Below, one piece after another: positions 8,532 to 18,031 of a stretch of DNA of 64,000 nucleotides. The notes beneath the pieces are model-generated. The model worked only from the letters and a program-made list of their open reading frames with translations. It had not been told where the DNA came from and searched no databases. The first letter of the stretch is position 1. Every line of letters begins with the position of its first letter. A program made the position numbers and the translations under genes. Source of the DNA: Sphingobacterium psychroaquaticum (lineage in GTDB: Bacteria > Bacteroidota > Bacteroidia > Sphingobacteriales > Sphingobacteriaceae); assembly GCF_900177625.1 (NCBI RefSeq), contig NZ_FXAU01000003.1, positions 372,001 through 436,000 of the forward strand, read 5' to 3'.

Positions 8532-10076
8532 ATGAAAAAGATATTTTATTCCATACTGGTTTCAGGAGCGCTTGTAAGCAGTTCTTGCACGAAGTTTTTG
8601 GATGTGAAACCGGTCGGGCAATTGATACCTACAAAAGTGGAAGATTTAGAGAATCTACTAAATAATACGCGTACGATTGACTACCACTTTATCGATAATA
8701 ACAGAGGTTCATTTTATGCCTTTCTAGGGGATAACCTTCAGATCAGTGTCAACCAAGAAAAGTATTTGTACCTGAGTACGCATCCCAATGTGGATCGCTA
8801 TGCGGCCTATACTTTTTATCATCCTTATTCAGATCCTACTAAACCTCAATATGCTTGGGAGTGGGGGATTTATCGCGCAACAGCGATTTTCAATACGGTT
8901 ATCGATGAGGTGACGAATTTAAAAGCGGAGGGTTCCGATTTGGGTAAAATTATTTCTGGTCAGGCCAAAGCGGGACGGGCTTGGTCGTATATGGTAGGCG
9001 GACTAGCTTACGGACCGATGTATGATCCAGGTGCTGCGAATGATAAGAAGGTTTTACCATATCGGAAGGCGAGTTCACCGATTGTGGCAAACCCGGATTT
9101 AGCAACGACAAAGGAGATTATGGATTTGGTGGAGCAAGATTTGATGGAAGCGCGTACAGCTCCGGATAATGTGGGGAATCCATCACGCGCCAGCTTGGCA
9201 GCTGTTCATGGTCTTCTTGCTCAGTTTTATATGTTCAAAAGGGATTGGGCTAAAATGTCCGAGAATGCGGAGTTGGCTTGGACCAAAGTTTTAGCGAACA
9301 AAGGGTCGGTAGATAATGCAATTTATGATTATAACAAATTCTATTACAAACCAGATCCCAATGCTTCTCCTTCACCGGGTACGGATGTCGAAGTCGGATT
9401 AGAGCTAATTGGGCAGGATAATTTTATTCGTCAGACGGACAACCGTGAGCAGCTGTTCTACCGCATGACGCCGTCAAGTTCTGGACATTATCCGTCGGAT
9501 GAATTCTTATCAATTTTCGATAAAACGAACGACCTTCGCTATAAATTGTTTGCCTTAAAATCGTTAGGCTATTCTATAACGGTTGGAGGTGTTAAGTATG
9601 ATGATGGTATTAAAGTATATTACTATAGAGATGCGAAAATGGTCGATAACCAAGGGCTTACCAATCCAGAGCTCTTGTTGATGAAAGCAGAAGCAAATGC
9701 GCGCTTGAATAAGCTCTCGGTTGCATTGGCAGATTTAAATTTGCTTCGTAAATACCGCTATGCGGGAACGAATAAAAATTTGCCAAACGGTGCTTCTTTA
9801 AGCCAAGATCAACTCTTGGAAGAGATCCTAAAGGAACGTCGTCGCGAGTTGCCACTTGGTACATACCAACGGACAATGGATGTTAAACGCTTGGCGCTAG
9901 ATACCGGTAAGCCGTGGGCAAAAACAAAAATCGACCATGTTGTAGGCGGTAAAACGTACTCGGCGGAGGTTAATTCGAAGTTTTATACGTTAGAGATAAA
10001 CAACCCTACGATTAATCTTAATCCGCAATGGGGCTTGCAGCCAAATAATACAACTTATTTACCAATAAAAAACTAA
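8532..10076 (+). CDS. SusD/RagB family nutrient-binding lipoprotein
   Basis: A 514-residue surface lipoprotein that caps the preceding SusC barrel and captures ligand. The leader MKKIFYSILVSGALVSSSC gives a lipobox with Cys near residue 19. The N-terminal TPR-like part includes KFLDVKPVGQLIPTKVEDLENLL and the family's later segment NPELLLMKAEANARLNKLSVALADLNLLRKYR; the C-terminal ILKERRRELP is the SusD hallmark. It starts 22 bases after the SusC stop, so the pair is one transcript. No glycoside hydrolases follow, so a polysaccharide substrate is not indicated; a peptide or other nutrient is possible. Confidence 0.93.
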   Translation: MKKIFYSILVSGALVSSSCTKFLDVKPVGQLIPTKVEDLENLLNNTRTIDYHFIDNNRGSFYAFLGDNLQISVNQEKYLYLSTHPNVDRYAAYTFYHPYSDPTKPQYAWEWGIYRATAIFNTVIDEVTNLKAEGSDLGKIISGQAKAGRAWSYMVGGLAYGPMYDPGAANDKKVLPYRKASSPIVANPDLATTKEIMDLVEQDLMEARTAPDNVGNPSRASLAAVHGLLAQFYMFKRDWAKMSENAELAWTKVLANKGSVDNAIYDYNKFYYKPDPNASPSPGTDVEVGLELIGQDNFIRQTDNREQLFYRMTPSSSGHYPSDEFLSIFDKTNDLRYKLFALKSLGYSITVGGVKYDDGIKVYYYRDAKMVDNQGLTNPELLLMKAEANARLNKLSVALADLNLLRKYRYAGTNKNLPNGASLSQDQLLEEILKERRRELPLGTYQRTMDVKRLALDTGKPWAKTKIDHVVGGKTYSAEVNSKFYTLEINNPTINLNPQWGLQPNNTTYLPIKN

Positions 10077-10081
10077 TTTTA

Positions 10082-10120
10082 ATCCGGATAGTCCTTCCCA
10101 TCGGGGTGGGGTATCCGGAT
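10082..10120 (+). other. Intercistronic hairpin between susD and the thioredoxin gene
   Basis: A perfect 9-bp outer stem (ATCCGGATA at 10082-10090 with TATCCGGAT at 10112-10120) encloses a 21-base loop that can partly fold (TTCCCATCGGGGTGGGG). It is followed by TTCTTA, not a uridine run, so it is more likely an mRNA-stability or attenuation element than a full terminator. Confidence 0.5.
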
Positions 10121-10139
10121 TTCTTAACCATCTAGAAAA

Positions 10140-11273
10140 ATGAAAAAATCACTCTTAAGTACGCTGTTCTTACTACCGATGTGTGTATGGGCGCAGCAAG
10201 AAAATTTTAAAATTGAAGGTGCACTTAAAAAAGCACCAAAGAATGCGAAAGTGTTCTTGTCTTACCGCACGCCTGATAGTAATGTTACTGACTCTGTTGA
10301 GTTGAAAGGCGGTAAATTTGCGTTCAACGGTAATGTGGCTGGCCCTACATTAATGACGGTACGCGTACAACGTGTCGGAGATAAACCGAGCGCGAACGGT
10401 GGCGGTGATAGCTATAGTTTATATGTGCATACGGGCTTAAACAAATTGGCAGCTAATGATTCAATCAAAAATGCTTCTTTCTCCGGCCCTCAAGTAGGCT
10501 TGGATTATGTGGGCTATGCGAAGAAATTGGAAAAGGTTACTGCGGCAACTCGGGCGGCGGAGAACATGTGGTATGATGCGACCGATGAACAACGTAAGGA
10601 TCCTAAATTAATGGAACGTGTGCGCGCTGCAATGAAGCCGTTAGGGGAGCAGAAGTTGGCGTTGCAAAAGGAATATCTTGCAGCAAACCCAAATTCTATT
10701 GCAAGTTTGATGGCCCTTCAGGATATCGCAGGTTATCAGATGGATTTAGACGTTGTTGAACCTGCTTTTAAGGCACTTTCTGCCGCGGTACAAAATTCAG
10801 CTCCAGGGGAAGCGATGAAGAAACGTATCGCCACCGCAAAGGTTACTGCAATTGGCGCTATAGCTCCTGACTTTACGCAGAATGATCCAAACGATAAGCC
10901 GGTGAAATTGTCTGATTTTCGTGGTAAATATGTGCTTTTAGATTTCTGGGCATCTTGGTGTGGTCCTTGTCGTGCTGAAAATCCACATGTAGTCGAAGCA
11001 TACCATAAATTTAAAGGAAAGAATTTTACGGTGCTTGGTGTTTCTCTTGATAATCCAGGTAAGAAAGATAATTGGTTAAAGGCGGTAGCGGATGATAAAT
11101 TGGAGTGGACACAAGTGAGTGATCTACAGGGATGGAAAAATGCTGCTTCTACGTTGTATGGGGTGCGCGGAATACCACAAAATTACTTGATCGGTCCTGA
11201 TGGAAAAATTTTAGCAACAAACCTTCGTGGCGCAGGACTAGAGAAGAAACTTATTGAATTGTTAGGCGAATAA
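10140..11273 (+). CDS. TlpA-like thiol:disulfide oxidoreductase with DUF4369-like N-terminal domain
   Basis: A 377-residue periplasmic protein. Signal peptide MKKSLLSTLFLLPMCVWA; residues about 20-130 form a DUF4369-like beta domain (FKIEGALKKAPKNAKVFLSY); a helical linker follows; the C-terminal thioredoxin fold carries the redox motif WASWCGPCR near residue 270-278 and the cis-proline region GVRGIPQNYLIGPDG. Proteins of this build are common at the end of sigma/FecR-controlled SusC-SusD operons. It lies 63 bases after susD with a hairpin between, and a strong terminator follows at 11308. The role is probably thiol handling of exported proteins or of the imported ligand (inference). Confidence 0.9.
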   Translation: MKKSLLSTLFLLPMCVWAQQENFKIEGALKKAPKNAKVFLSYRTPDSNVTDSVELKGGKFAFNGNVAGPTLMTVRVQRVGDKPSANGGGDSYSLYVHTGLNKLAANDSIKNASFSGPQVGLDYVGYAKKLEKVTAATRAAENMWYDATDEQRKDPKLMERVRAAMKPLGEQKLALQKEYLAANPNSIASLMALQDIAGYQMDLDVVEPAFKALSAAVQNSAPGEAMKKRIATAKVTAIGAIAPDFTQNDPNDKPVKLSDFRGKYVLLDFWASWCGPCRAENPHVVEAYHKFKGKNFTVLGVSLDNPGKKDNWLKAVADDKLEWTQVSDLQGWKNAASTLYGVRGIPQNYLIGPDGKILATNLRGAGLEKKLIELLGE

Positions 11274-11307
11274 GGCAAAGCTGCTGAATATAACATTAAA
11301 AAAATGT

Positions 11308-11340
11308 CCCGTTAGCTCCCCGCTAGCGGGATTTTTTGTT
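11308..11340 (+). terminator. Rho-independent terminator after the SusC-SusD-TlpA operon
   Basis: Stem CCCGTTAG (11308-11315) pairs with CTAGCGGG (11323-11330) with one G-U pair, loop CTCCCCG, followed by ATTTTTTG. It closes the operon that starts at 4862. The C-rich loop resembles those of the small-RNA candidates in this window. Confidence 0.88.
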
Positions 11341-11457
11341 TGAATAGATGATACCGGATTGCCCCTGTGTCTAAGCCTGTGGACAGTTTGAATAACCATC
11401 AATCCATATCAAATGTAAGGTGTGAAGTTTTGTCCGATTTATGTGAAAAAACTATTT

Positions 11458-11465
11458 TATATTCG
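11458..11465 (+). promoter_or_regulatory. Possible -7 box (TATATTCG) for the serine hydrolase gene
   Basis: TATATTCG fits the TAnnTTTG/TAnnTTCG form and would give a leader of about 85 bases before the ATG at 11555. No -33 element at the usual spacing is seen. The rest of the 11341-11554 gap shows no gene. Confidence 0.4.
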
Positions 11466-11554
11466 CTTGATGATCAATAAGACAATGGCGATTGAGATAA
11501 AGAATAGGTAGAGAATATTTATCCTGTTCCTCAGTCGTTTATAAGATATTTAGT

Positions 11555-12649
11555 ATGAAGAAAATAATATCATTATGGTTGGTGTGTATGCCAATTCTAG
11601 GGTTTGCTCAACTAGAGATCGTTTTTAAGAATAAAGTAGATTCGGTTTTTGATAAAAATAAAGATGCCATAGGAATCATTGTTCATGTGGAGGCACCGAA
11701 ACGAGGTATTTCGTGGAGCTATGCGATAGGGGTGTCGAATATCAAAACAAATGAACCACTACAGGATCAGCAACCTGTTTTGGTCGCCAGTAATACTAAG
11801 CCATACGTTGCGGCAGCAATACTTAGAATGGTCGAAAAACAAATGATACGGATTGATCAACCTATTCGCACGTTGCTATCGGAAAAAACACGTGAATTGT
11901 TCGAAAATGGGGGGTATGATTTGAATAAGATAACGGTGAAAAACTTGTTATCACAGACCTCTGGCATTGTAGACTATGTCAATGAAGCATATTTCGATTT
12001 TGTGAATCGAAATCCTACCTATAAATGGAAAAGAGAAGAGCAAATGGAAAGATCGGTTGGTTTGGGAAGTCCCGAACCAGCAGGCGAAAAATTTAGCTAT
12101 GGAGATATTAATTACTTGCTTTTAACTGAAATTATTGAGCAGAAAACGCATCAACCATTTTATAAAGCGATTCGAAATCTGTTAAAGTTTAATGCATTGA
12201 ATCTGACAAAGACATGGTTCGTTGACTTAGAAAATTTTCCTAAGAATACTCTTTCACTTGCGCATCAATATGCGCGTAAATATGGTTGGGATTCTTTCGA
12301 TATAGATCCGTCTTGGGATTTGTATGGAGGTGGAGGTATTGCTGCAACAGCCAAAGAGTGTGCTTTGTTTTTTCAGTATTTGTTCGACGGGAAAATCATA
12401 AAAGATAAAAGGATTCTGGAAGCTATGCATACCCATGTTTTACCGCCAGAACAATCCAGATATTGCTTAGGACTCTATCATTTTGATATGGGATTTAATG
12501 CGTATTACCATGGCGGTTGGTGGGGGACAGATGTGATTTATTCTCCGCAATCTGATGCAACGATTACTGTTTTTACCTTGCAAAAGGATTTTCAACATAT
12601 CATTAATCCATTTATCGGAAAAGAGTTCCAAAAGTTATTGATCGATTAA
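11555..12649 (+). CDS. Secreted serine hydrolase, beta-lactamase / penicillin-binding class C fold
   Basis: A 364-residue protein with a signal peptide (MKKIISLWLVCMPILGFA). It has the three active-site motifs of the class C beta-lactamase-like family: SNTK (SxxK, near residue 84), YGD in SYGDINYLLL (the YxN position; D is a common variant, near 184), and HGG in YYHGGWWG (the KTG-equivalent, near 320). Members act as esterases, D-aminopeptidases, peptidases or low-affinity penicillin-binding proteins; the exact substrate cannot be read. It stands alone between two transcription units. Confidence 0.85.
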   Translation: MKKIISLWLVCMPILGFAQLEIVFKNKVDSVFDKNKDAIGIIVHVEAPKRGISWSYAIGVSNIKTNEPLQDQQPVLVASNTKPYVAAAILRMVEKQMIRIDQPIRTLLSEKTRELFENGGYDLNKITVKNLLSQTSGIVDYVNEAYFDFVNRNPTYKWKREEQMERSVGLGSPEPAGEKFSYGDINYLLLTEIIEQKTHQPFYKAIRNLLKFNALNLTKTWFVDLENFPKNTLSLAHQYARKYGWDSFDIDPSWDLYGGGGIAATAKECALFFQYLFDGKIIKDKRILEAMHTHVLPPEQSRYCLGLYHFDMGFNAYYHGGWWGTDVIYSPQSDATITVFTLQKDFQHIINPFIGKEFQKLLID

Positions 12650-12807
12650 TAAATCGACATTCAGTAAGTCATCTAGTAAAGGTTAGTAATCGATTAGTCT
12701 ATGTTGAGGCAGATTGTTTGAAATGTTTTCGGATTTTTTGCCTTTTTTGGATAAAAAATGCGTTCTTTATGATGTAAAACAAAAGTATAAAACCGATACC
12801 ATTAATT

Positions 12808-14283
12808 ATGGAAAGCACAATAAAAGCAATTTCAAATATTGTCTGGAGCGACTTTTTCATTTATCTCTGTCTATTTACAGGCCTTTATTTTTCCATTAGG
12901 ACAGGTTTCTTGCAAGTGCGTTATGTTCGGGAGATGTTGCGTTTGCTTTTTGTAAAACGGGAATCGGATAAGGGAATTTCTTCCTTTCAGGCTTTTGCTT
13001 TAGCAATTTCGGGGCGTGTCGGAACAGGGAATATTGTTGGTGTTGCTACCGCTATTTATATGGGTGGACCAGGTGCTGTCTTCTGGATGTGGGCTATAGC
13101 TTTTCTTGGATCAGCATCTGCTTTTGTTGAAGCGACGTTAGGACAGTTGTATAAGCAGGTGATTGATGGTGAATATCGAGGCGGACCGGCTTATTACATT
13201 GAAAAAGGACTTGGTGTAAAGTGGTACGCCGTACTATTTGCCGTTGTGACCATCGTAAGTACAGGACTTCTCTTGCCAGGGGTGCAGAGTAATGCGATCA
13301 ATGGCACGATTTCTAATGCCTTCGATTACCAGAACAGTATTGTTCCCTTTCTTGGAATCGAATTTCCTTTAAGTATCGTTGGGTTAGCAATTATCGTACT
13401 TTTGGCGGTTATTATTATTGGTGGTGTAAAGCGATTGGGACAAGCATCAGAGTTTATCGTTCCTTTTATGGCGGGAGCGTATATTCTGATGGCTATTGTT
13501 ATTATAGGTTTGAATTTTTCAGAAATTCCAGCTGTTTTCAAGCTTATTTTTTCGTCGGCTTTTAGCCTGGATGCTTCCTTTGGTGGCATTGTTGGGATGG
13601 CTATTGCTTGGGGAGTGAAAAGAGGGATCTATTCAAACGAGGCAGGACAAGGCACAGCACCACATGCGGCCGCGGCAGCGGATGTCAGACATCCCGCGCA
13701 ACAAGGATTGGTGCAAGCTTTTTCAGTTTACGTAGACACACTGTTTGTTTGTACCGCGACGGCGTTAATGATCCTTTTCACAAATATGTTCAATACGGCA
13801 GAAACCTTTGATAAAAGTGGTAAGGCACAAACGTATATTGTAAATAATGTTCCCAATATAGAAGCCGATGGATTTACCCAGGCTGCCATCGCCTCACATT
13901 TTCCTGCTATCGGGCATCAATTTGTTGCAGTAGCTTTGTTTTTCTTTGCTTTTACGACTATCATGGCTTACTATTATTATGCGGAAACTAATGTGACATA
14001 TATATTTAAAGGTCGTTTCCTCAAGCCCGTTATTTGGTTGCTTCGTATCAGTTTTTTAGGAGCGACTTACCTCGGGACAGTTAAAACAGCCAACCAAGCT
14101 TGGGATCTCGGCGATATTGGAGTAGGATTAATGGCATGGGTCAACCTCATTGCGATTTTATTATTGAGTAAAACGGCAATGAAGGTATGGAAAGACTATA
14201 AAAACAAACGAAAAGCAGGCATAAAGGATCCGACTTTTAGTGCAAAAGAAATTGGTATAAAGAATGCCGATTTTTGGGATTAA
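12808..14283 (+). CDS. Sodium:alanine symporter (AGCS family)
   Basis: A 491-residue membrane protein with about ten hydrophobic helices. The family signature appears as SGRVGTGNIVGVATAIYMGGPGA near residues 68-90, and the later conserved segment GVKRGIYSNEAGQGTAPHAAAAA near 268-290. The family couples Na+ (or H+) to uptake of alanine or glycine. Start is the ATG at 12808 (MESTIKAISNIVW). It is transcribed alone, with about 475 bases before the next gene. Confidence 0.93.
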   Translation: MESTIKAISNIVWSDFFIYLCLFTGLYFSIRTGFLQVRYVREMLRLLFVKRESDKGISSFQAFALAISGRVGTGNIVGVATAIYMGGPGAVFWMWAIAFLGSASAFVEATLGQLYKQVIDGEYRGGPAYYIEKGLGVKWYAVLFAVVTIVSTGLLLPGVQSNAINGTISNAFDYQNSIVPFLGIEFPLSIVGLAIIVLLAVIIIGGVKRLGQASEFIVPFMAGAYILMAIVIIGLNFSEIPAVFKLIFSSAFSLDASFGGIVGMAIAWGVKRGIYSNEAGQGTAPHAAAAADVRHPAQQGLVQAFSVYVDTLFVCTATALMILFTNMFNTAETFDKSGKAQTYIVNNVPNIEADGFTQAAIASHFPAIGHQFVAVALFFFAFTTIMAYYYYAETNVTYIFKGRFLKPVIWLLRISFLGATYLGTVKTANQAWDLGDIGVGLMAWVNLIAILLLSKTAMKVWKDYKNKRKAGIKDPTFSAKEIGIKNADFWD

Positions 14284-14758
14284 CATACGGTTGTAAACCG
14301 TAATATTTAACCTAAATCTGAACAAGTCATTGTAGAAAATGTTGGTGGTACGAATACCGTAAGGTCATCAAGTTCTCTATTGATATTTGTTGTAAGTGCA
14401 CCACAGTCTTTTTTGTGGTGCGAAATCTTTCATTAACAACCTCTAATAACCTTTTTTTTATTCATTTGGTTTCTAATACTTTCGTTTTGTTTTTTTTGCG
14501 CAATCGATTGTGTTTTATTTTTTCTTTTCTATCTATAATTATTTCTTTATAATTGATTAAATAACCTTTTAATCATCAGCCAAAATTTAAGAAAAATACT
14601 GAATTAGTTCTCGTATTGTGCTCAATGTTAAGTTGATGTTACATTGTGCCGCGCGTTAATGTTCATTTTATCTGTTTAATATTTATTAACACAAGGATAA
14701 TATTAACCCAATTTTATAAACTCTTTCTTTGCCGAACAAAGAAATTAACTAAATCTAC
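14284..14758 (+). other. 475-base intergenic stretch before the second susC: hairpins and a degenerate small-RNA-like block
   Basis: No gene seen. Right after the symporter stop is a small hairpin (ACGGTT-GTA-AACCGT, 14287-14301), then TTAACCTAAAT at 14307-14317, which matches the complement of the 26-nt block described at 32.1, 41.9 and 55.4 kb. At 14398-14421 is a hairpin with GCACCACA/TGTGGTGC arms and a T-rich loop. The region 14440-14720 is very A+T-rich. At 14724-14744, 15 bases before the ATG, is a perfect inverted repeat TTTCTTTG-CCGAA-CAAAGAAA in the susC leader; TTTCTTTG may itself be a weak -7 box. Confidence 0.55.
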
Positions 14759-17700
14759 ATGAAAAGGAATTATGCATTGCTGCCTGTTTTCATAGGCCTA
14801 TCGCTTTATCCTTGGTCAAACGCCAGTGCGCGGCTATTAGACCTGGATCCGAATTATCACGCTACTGTTTATGTGCAGGGAAAGCTTCGGGGTGTCGTTC
14901 GTAATGAGGACGGACAGTCGATGTCTGGTGTTTCTGTGTTAAACCTCCAGACCAAAGAAACGGTGCAAACAGATGATAATGGGATATTTGAAATTATTGC
15001 TGCCGTAGGGGTTGATATCCGTGTATCTATGGTCGGCTATAAGAGTCAAGTAATCAAAGCAGATGGGAACCGGAAAGAAATAACCTTACAGCGGTCGGAC
15101 GAATCATTGGATGAGGTTGTGGTTGTTGGTTATGGACGCCAAAAGAAAGTAAATCTAACGGGGGCGGTGACGCAGATCGATTCCAAGATTCTGGACAACC
15201 GACCGGTAGCTAATGCCGCGCAAGCCTTGCAAGGAGCGGTTCCTAACCTTAACATTACATTTACCAATGGCCGTCCGGGGGGTGAGGGAAATATTAATAT
15301 ACGTGGGTTTGCTTCTATTAATTCAGCAAATGCTTCTCCATTGGTCCTGATCGATGGTGTGCCGGGAAACATAAATACCATCAATCCACGCGATATTGAA
15401 TCGATATCGGTCTTGAAAGACGCATCAGCCGCCGCTATATATGGAGCACGAGGTGCTTTTGGGGTAATGTTGGTAACCACTAAGAAAGGAAAAGAAGGGA
15501 AGATGAATATCAACTATAGTAATAACTTTAGTTGGGCAGGGTTAACGGTTAGCACGGACTTTATGACATCCGGCTATGATGCGGCAAGATTAAACGATGA
15601 GGCGTTTATGCGCCATACCGGCAATAGCTATACGGGGTATACAGCTGAGGATTATGCCGAATTGCTGAAGCGCAAAACAGATCCATCCCTACCGTCGGTC
15701 GTGATACAGCATCGTAATGGTAAGGATCAATATGTGTACTATGGAAATACAGATTGGTGGAATGAGATGTATCGGAAGAATCAAGCTGGGATGGAGCATA
15801 ACCTGAACTTTTCGGGAGGTAATGAAAAGATCGATTATTATATTTCAGGCCGTTTGTATGAAAAGGGGGGATTGATGAAGCTCAATCAAGATCAGTTCGA
15901 TGCATACAATGTCCGCTCGCGAATCAATGCACAGGTAACGTCTTGGTTGAAAGTGAGCAGTAATTCGCAGTTGAATTATCAAAATTACACCTTCCCGGGA
16001 TGGGCAACAAATCCGGACAACAATAACAACTTTATCTCCACCACGGTACACGCCTTACCATCCTATGTGCCGGTGAATCCGGACGGTACAGCAACCTACA
16101 GAACAGAGTTGAATAACTACAATATTGGAGATGGTATTTATGCCGATCTTTTGTACGGCAAATCAAAAGGTGGGCAAAAGAAATATGAATTTATCAATAT
16201 GTTTGAGGCCGTGGCCCAACTGCATAAAGATTTAAGTGTAACCGCCAATTATACATTCACCTATAATCCGATCCAGTCGTTTACGCGACGTGTTGCAGCC
16301 CCTTGGTCTGTGTTTCCGGGCGTGATCAATACGTTGGGGAACGATACCTTCACAGAAATAATCGAGAATAAGCCCAAGCATTCACTGAACTTATTTGCGA
16401 ACTACAATACGCAGCTGGGAGATCATCATCTGGGCGCTACAATAGGGTTTAACAGAGAGCAGACGGGGTATAAGCGTATCGGTGGAACGCACAATAATCT
16501 ATTATCTGAAGATCTAAACGATTTCGCCTTAGGAACCGGGCAGATGCAGTTGCTTGGCGGGGCGAATACCTGGGCACTTCAAGGTTATTTTGGACGTGTG
16601 AATTATGATTATAAAGGGAAGTATCTGATTGAGGTGAATGGTCGCTATGACGGGACCTCTAAATTTCCGGTAGGGCAACGCTATGGTTTCTTTCCTTCGT
16701 TCTCCGCCGGTTGGCGTGTGTCGGAAGAGCCTTTTATGGCGTCGATCAAACCGATCGTAAATGAGGCTAAATTTCGGATGTCTTATGGGGCGTTGGGGAA
16801 TGCAGTCGAAGCGGATCCCTACGGCTATATACAGCAGCTAAATACAGGTCTTTCTAATTATATTACTAAAGGTACTAAAACACAATATCTAAGTGCACCG
16901 ACCCCAATTTCGGCGGACCTTACCTGGGAGCGTACCAGTACCTTAAACTATGGTGTTGATTTGGAGTTTGCAAACCGACGCTTAACGACTTCATTCGATT
17001 ACTTTATTCGCGAAACTTTGGATATGCTGATTGCAGGTAAGACGCTTCCAGCGGTATTTGGTGCCGCATCGCCGAAGACGAATGCTGGCGATTTGAAGAA
17101 TAAGGGATGGGAATTGTCACTTGCATGGCGCGATCAATTTATGGTGGCCAATAAACCTTTTGGGTACAATATTGGTATCGGCCTATCTGACTCTAAAGCG
17201 AAGATTACCCGTTTTGATAATAAAGAGATGTTGTTGAGTAACTATTACGTGGGGCAAACGTTAGGGGAGATTTGGGGGTACAAAACAGATGGTTTCTTCC
17301 TGTCTAATGAGGAGGCAGCCAACTGGAAAATAAACCAAGACTATGTGGATAATGTGCGTTTAAGTGCTTCAGGAGATTGGACTAAACTACAAGCCGGCGA
17401 TCTCAAGTTTGTGGATATCGGGGGCGGACCGGATGGAGCGCCAGATGGTAAGGTGAACAACGGTAGAAATACATTGACGAATCCGGGGGATCAAATGATA
17501 ATCGGAAATAGTAGAGCGCGTTACACATTTGGCTTTAACCTGGGTGCAAACTGGCAAGGATTTGATGTGTCTGCATTTTTTCAAGGGATAGGAAGACAGC
17601 ATTGGTGGCCTGGTGCGAATGCAGATAAATTCTGGGGTCCTTATTCTCGTCCGTATTATTCTTTTGTACCGAAAGATTTTGAAGCAGATGTGTGGACGCC

Positions 17701-18028
17701 TGAAAATACAGATGCTTATTATCCTTTATTGCGCGGCTATATCGCATTGAATGATAGAGGTTCATTGAACGTTAAGAGCGATCGTTATCTTCAGGACCTG
17801 GCTTATATCCGATTGAAAAACCTAACGGTTGGGTATAGCATTCCGCAGAAATTGCTGCAACGGGTGAAACTCGGTAATGCGCGTATTTATGTCTCTGGAG
17901 AAAATCTATGGACAGCGACGAAATTACGCTCCAAATATATCGATCCGGAGCAGGCTGCGCAGGAAACCAATGGGCGTTCGTATCCCATTTCAAAATCATT
18001 TTCTTTTGGTTTGGACTTAACATTCTAA
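14759..18028 (+). CDS. SusC/RagA family TonB-linked outer-membrane transporter (no STN domain)
   Basis: A 1089-residue outer-membrane protein. Signal peptide MKRNYALLPVFIGLSLYPWSNASA; a carboxypeptidase-D-like domain (KLRGVVRNEDGQSMSGVSV, about 43-115); the classic SusC motif DEVVVVGYGRQKKVNLTGAV near 120; plug (ALQGAVPNLNI...INIRGFASIN...VLIDGVPGN...SISVLKDASAAAIYG); then the barrel, ending in an aromatic-rich strand (SFSFGLDLTF). It lacks the STN domain of the other SusC, and no sigma/anti-sigma genes are nearby, so it should be controlled differently. The SusD partner starts 4 bases after its stop. Confidence 0.95.
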   Translation: MKRNYALLPVFIGLSLYPWSNASARLLDLDPNYHATVYVQGKLRGVVRNEDGQSMSGVSVLNLQTKETVQTDDNGIFEIIAAVGVDIRVSMVGYKSQVIKADGNRKEITLQRSDESLDEVVVVGYGRQKKVNLTGAVTQIDSKILDNRPVANAAQALQGAVPNLNITFTNGRPGGEGNINIRGFASINSANASPLVLIDGVPGNINTINPRDIESISVLKDASAAAIYGARGAFGVMLVTTKKGKEGKMNINYSNNFSWAGLTVSTDFMTSGYDAARLNDEAFMRHTGNSYTGYTAEDYAELLKRKTDPSLPSVVIQHRNGKDQYVYYGNTDWWNEMYRKNQAGMEHNLNFSGGNEKIDYYISGRLYEKGGLMKLNQDQFDAYNVRSRINAQVTSWLKVSSNSQLNYQNYTFPGWATNPDNNNNFISTTVHALPSYVPVNPDGTATYRTELNNYNIGDGIYADLLYGKSKGGQKKYEFINMFEAVAQLHKDLSVTANYTFTYNPIQSFTRRVAAPWSVFPGVINTLGNDTFTEIIENKPKHSLNLFANYNTQLGDHHLGATIGFNREQTGYKRIGGTHNNLLSEDLNDFALGTGQMQLLGGANTWALQGYFGRVNYDYKGKYLIEVNGRYDGTSKFPVGQRYGFFPSFSAGWRVSEEPFMASIKPIVNEAKFRMSYGALGNAVEADPYGYIQQLNTGLSNYITKGTKTQYLSAPTPISADLTWERTSTLNYGVDLEFANRRLTTSFDYFIRETLDMLIAGKTLPAVFGAASPKTNAGDLKNKGWELSLAWRDQFMVANKPFGYNIGIGLSDSKAKITRFDNKEMLLSNYYVGQTLGEIWGYKTDGFFLSNEEAANWKINQDYVDNVRLSASGDWTKLQAGDLKFVDIGGGPDGAPDGKVNNGRNTLTNPGDQMIIGNSRARYTFGFNLGANWQGFDVSAFFQGIGRQHWWPGANADKFWGPYSRPYYSFVPKDFEADVWTPENTDAYYPLLRGYIALNDRGSLNVKSDRYLQDLAYIRLKNLTVGYSIPQKLLQRVKLGNARIYVSGENLWTATKLRSKYIDPEQAAQETNGRSYPISKSFSFGLDLTF

Positions 18029-18031
18029 GAC

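Noticed and set aside
12714..12899. 61-codon frame before and into the alanine symporter gene
   Set aside because: Overlaps the symporter's start in another frame and has a random-looking composition.
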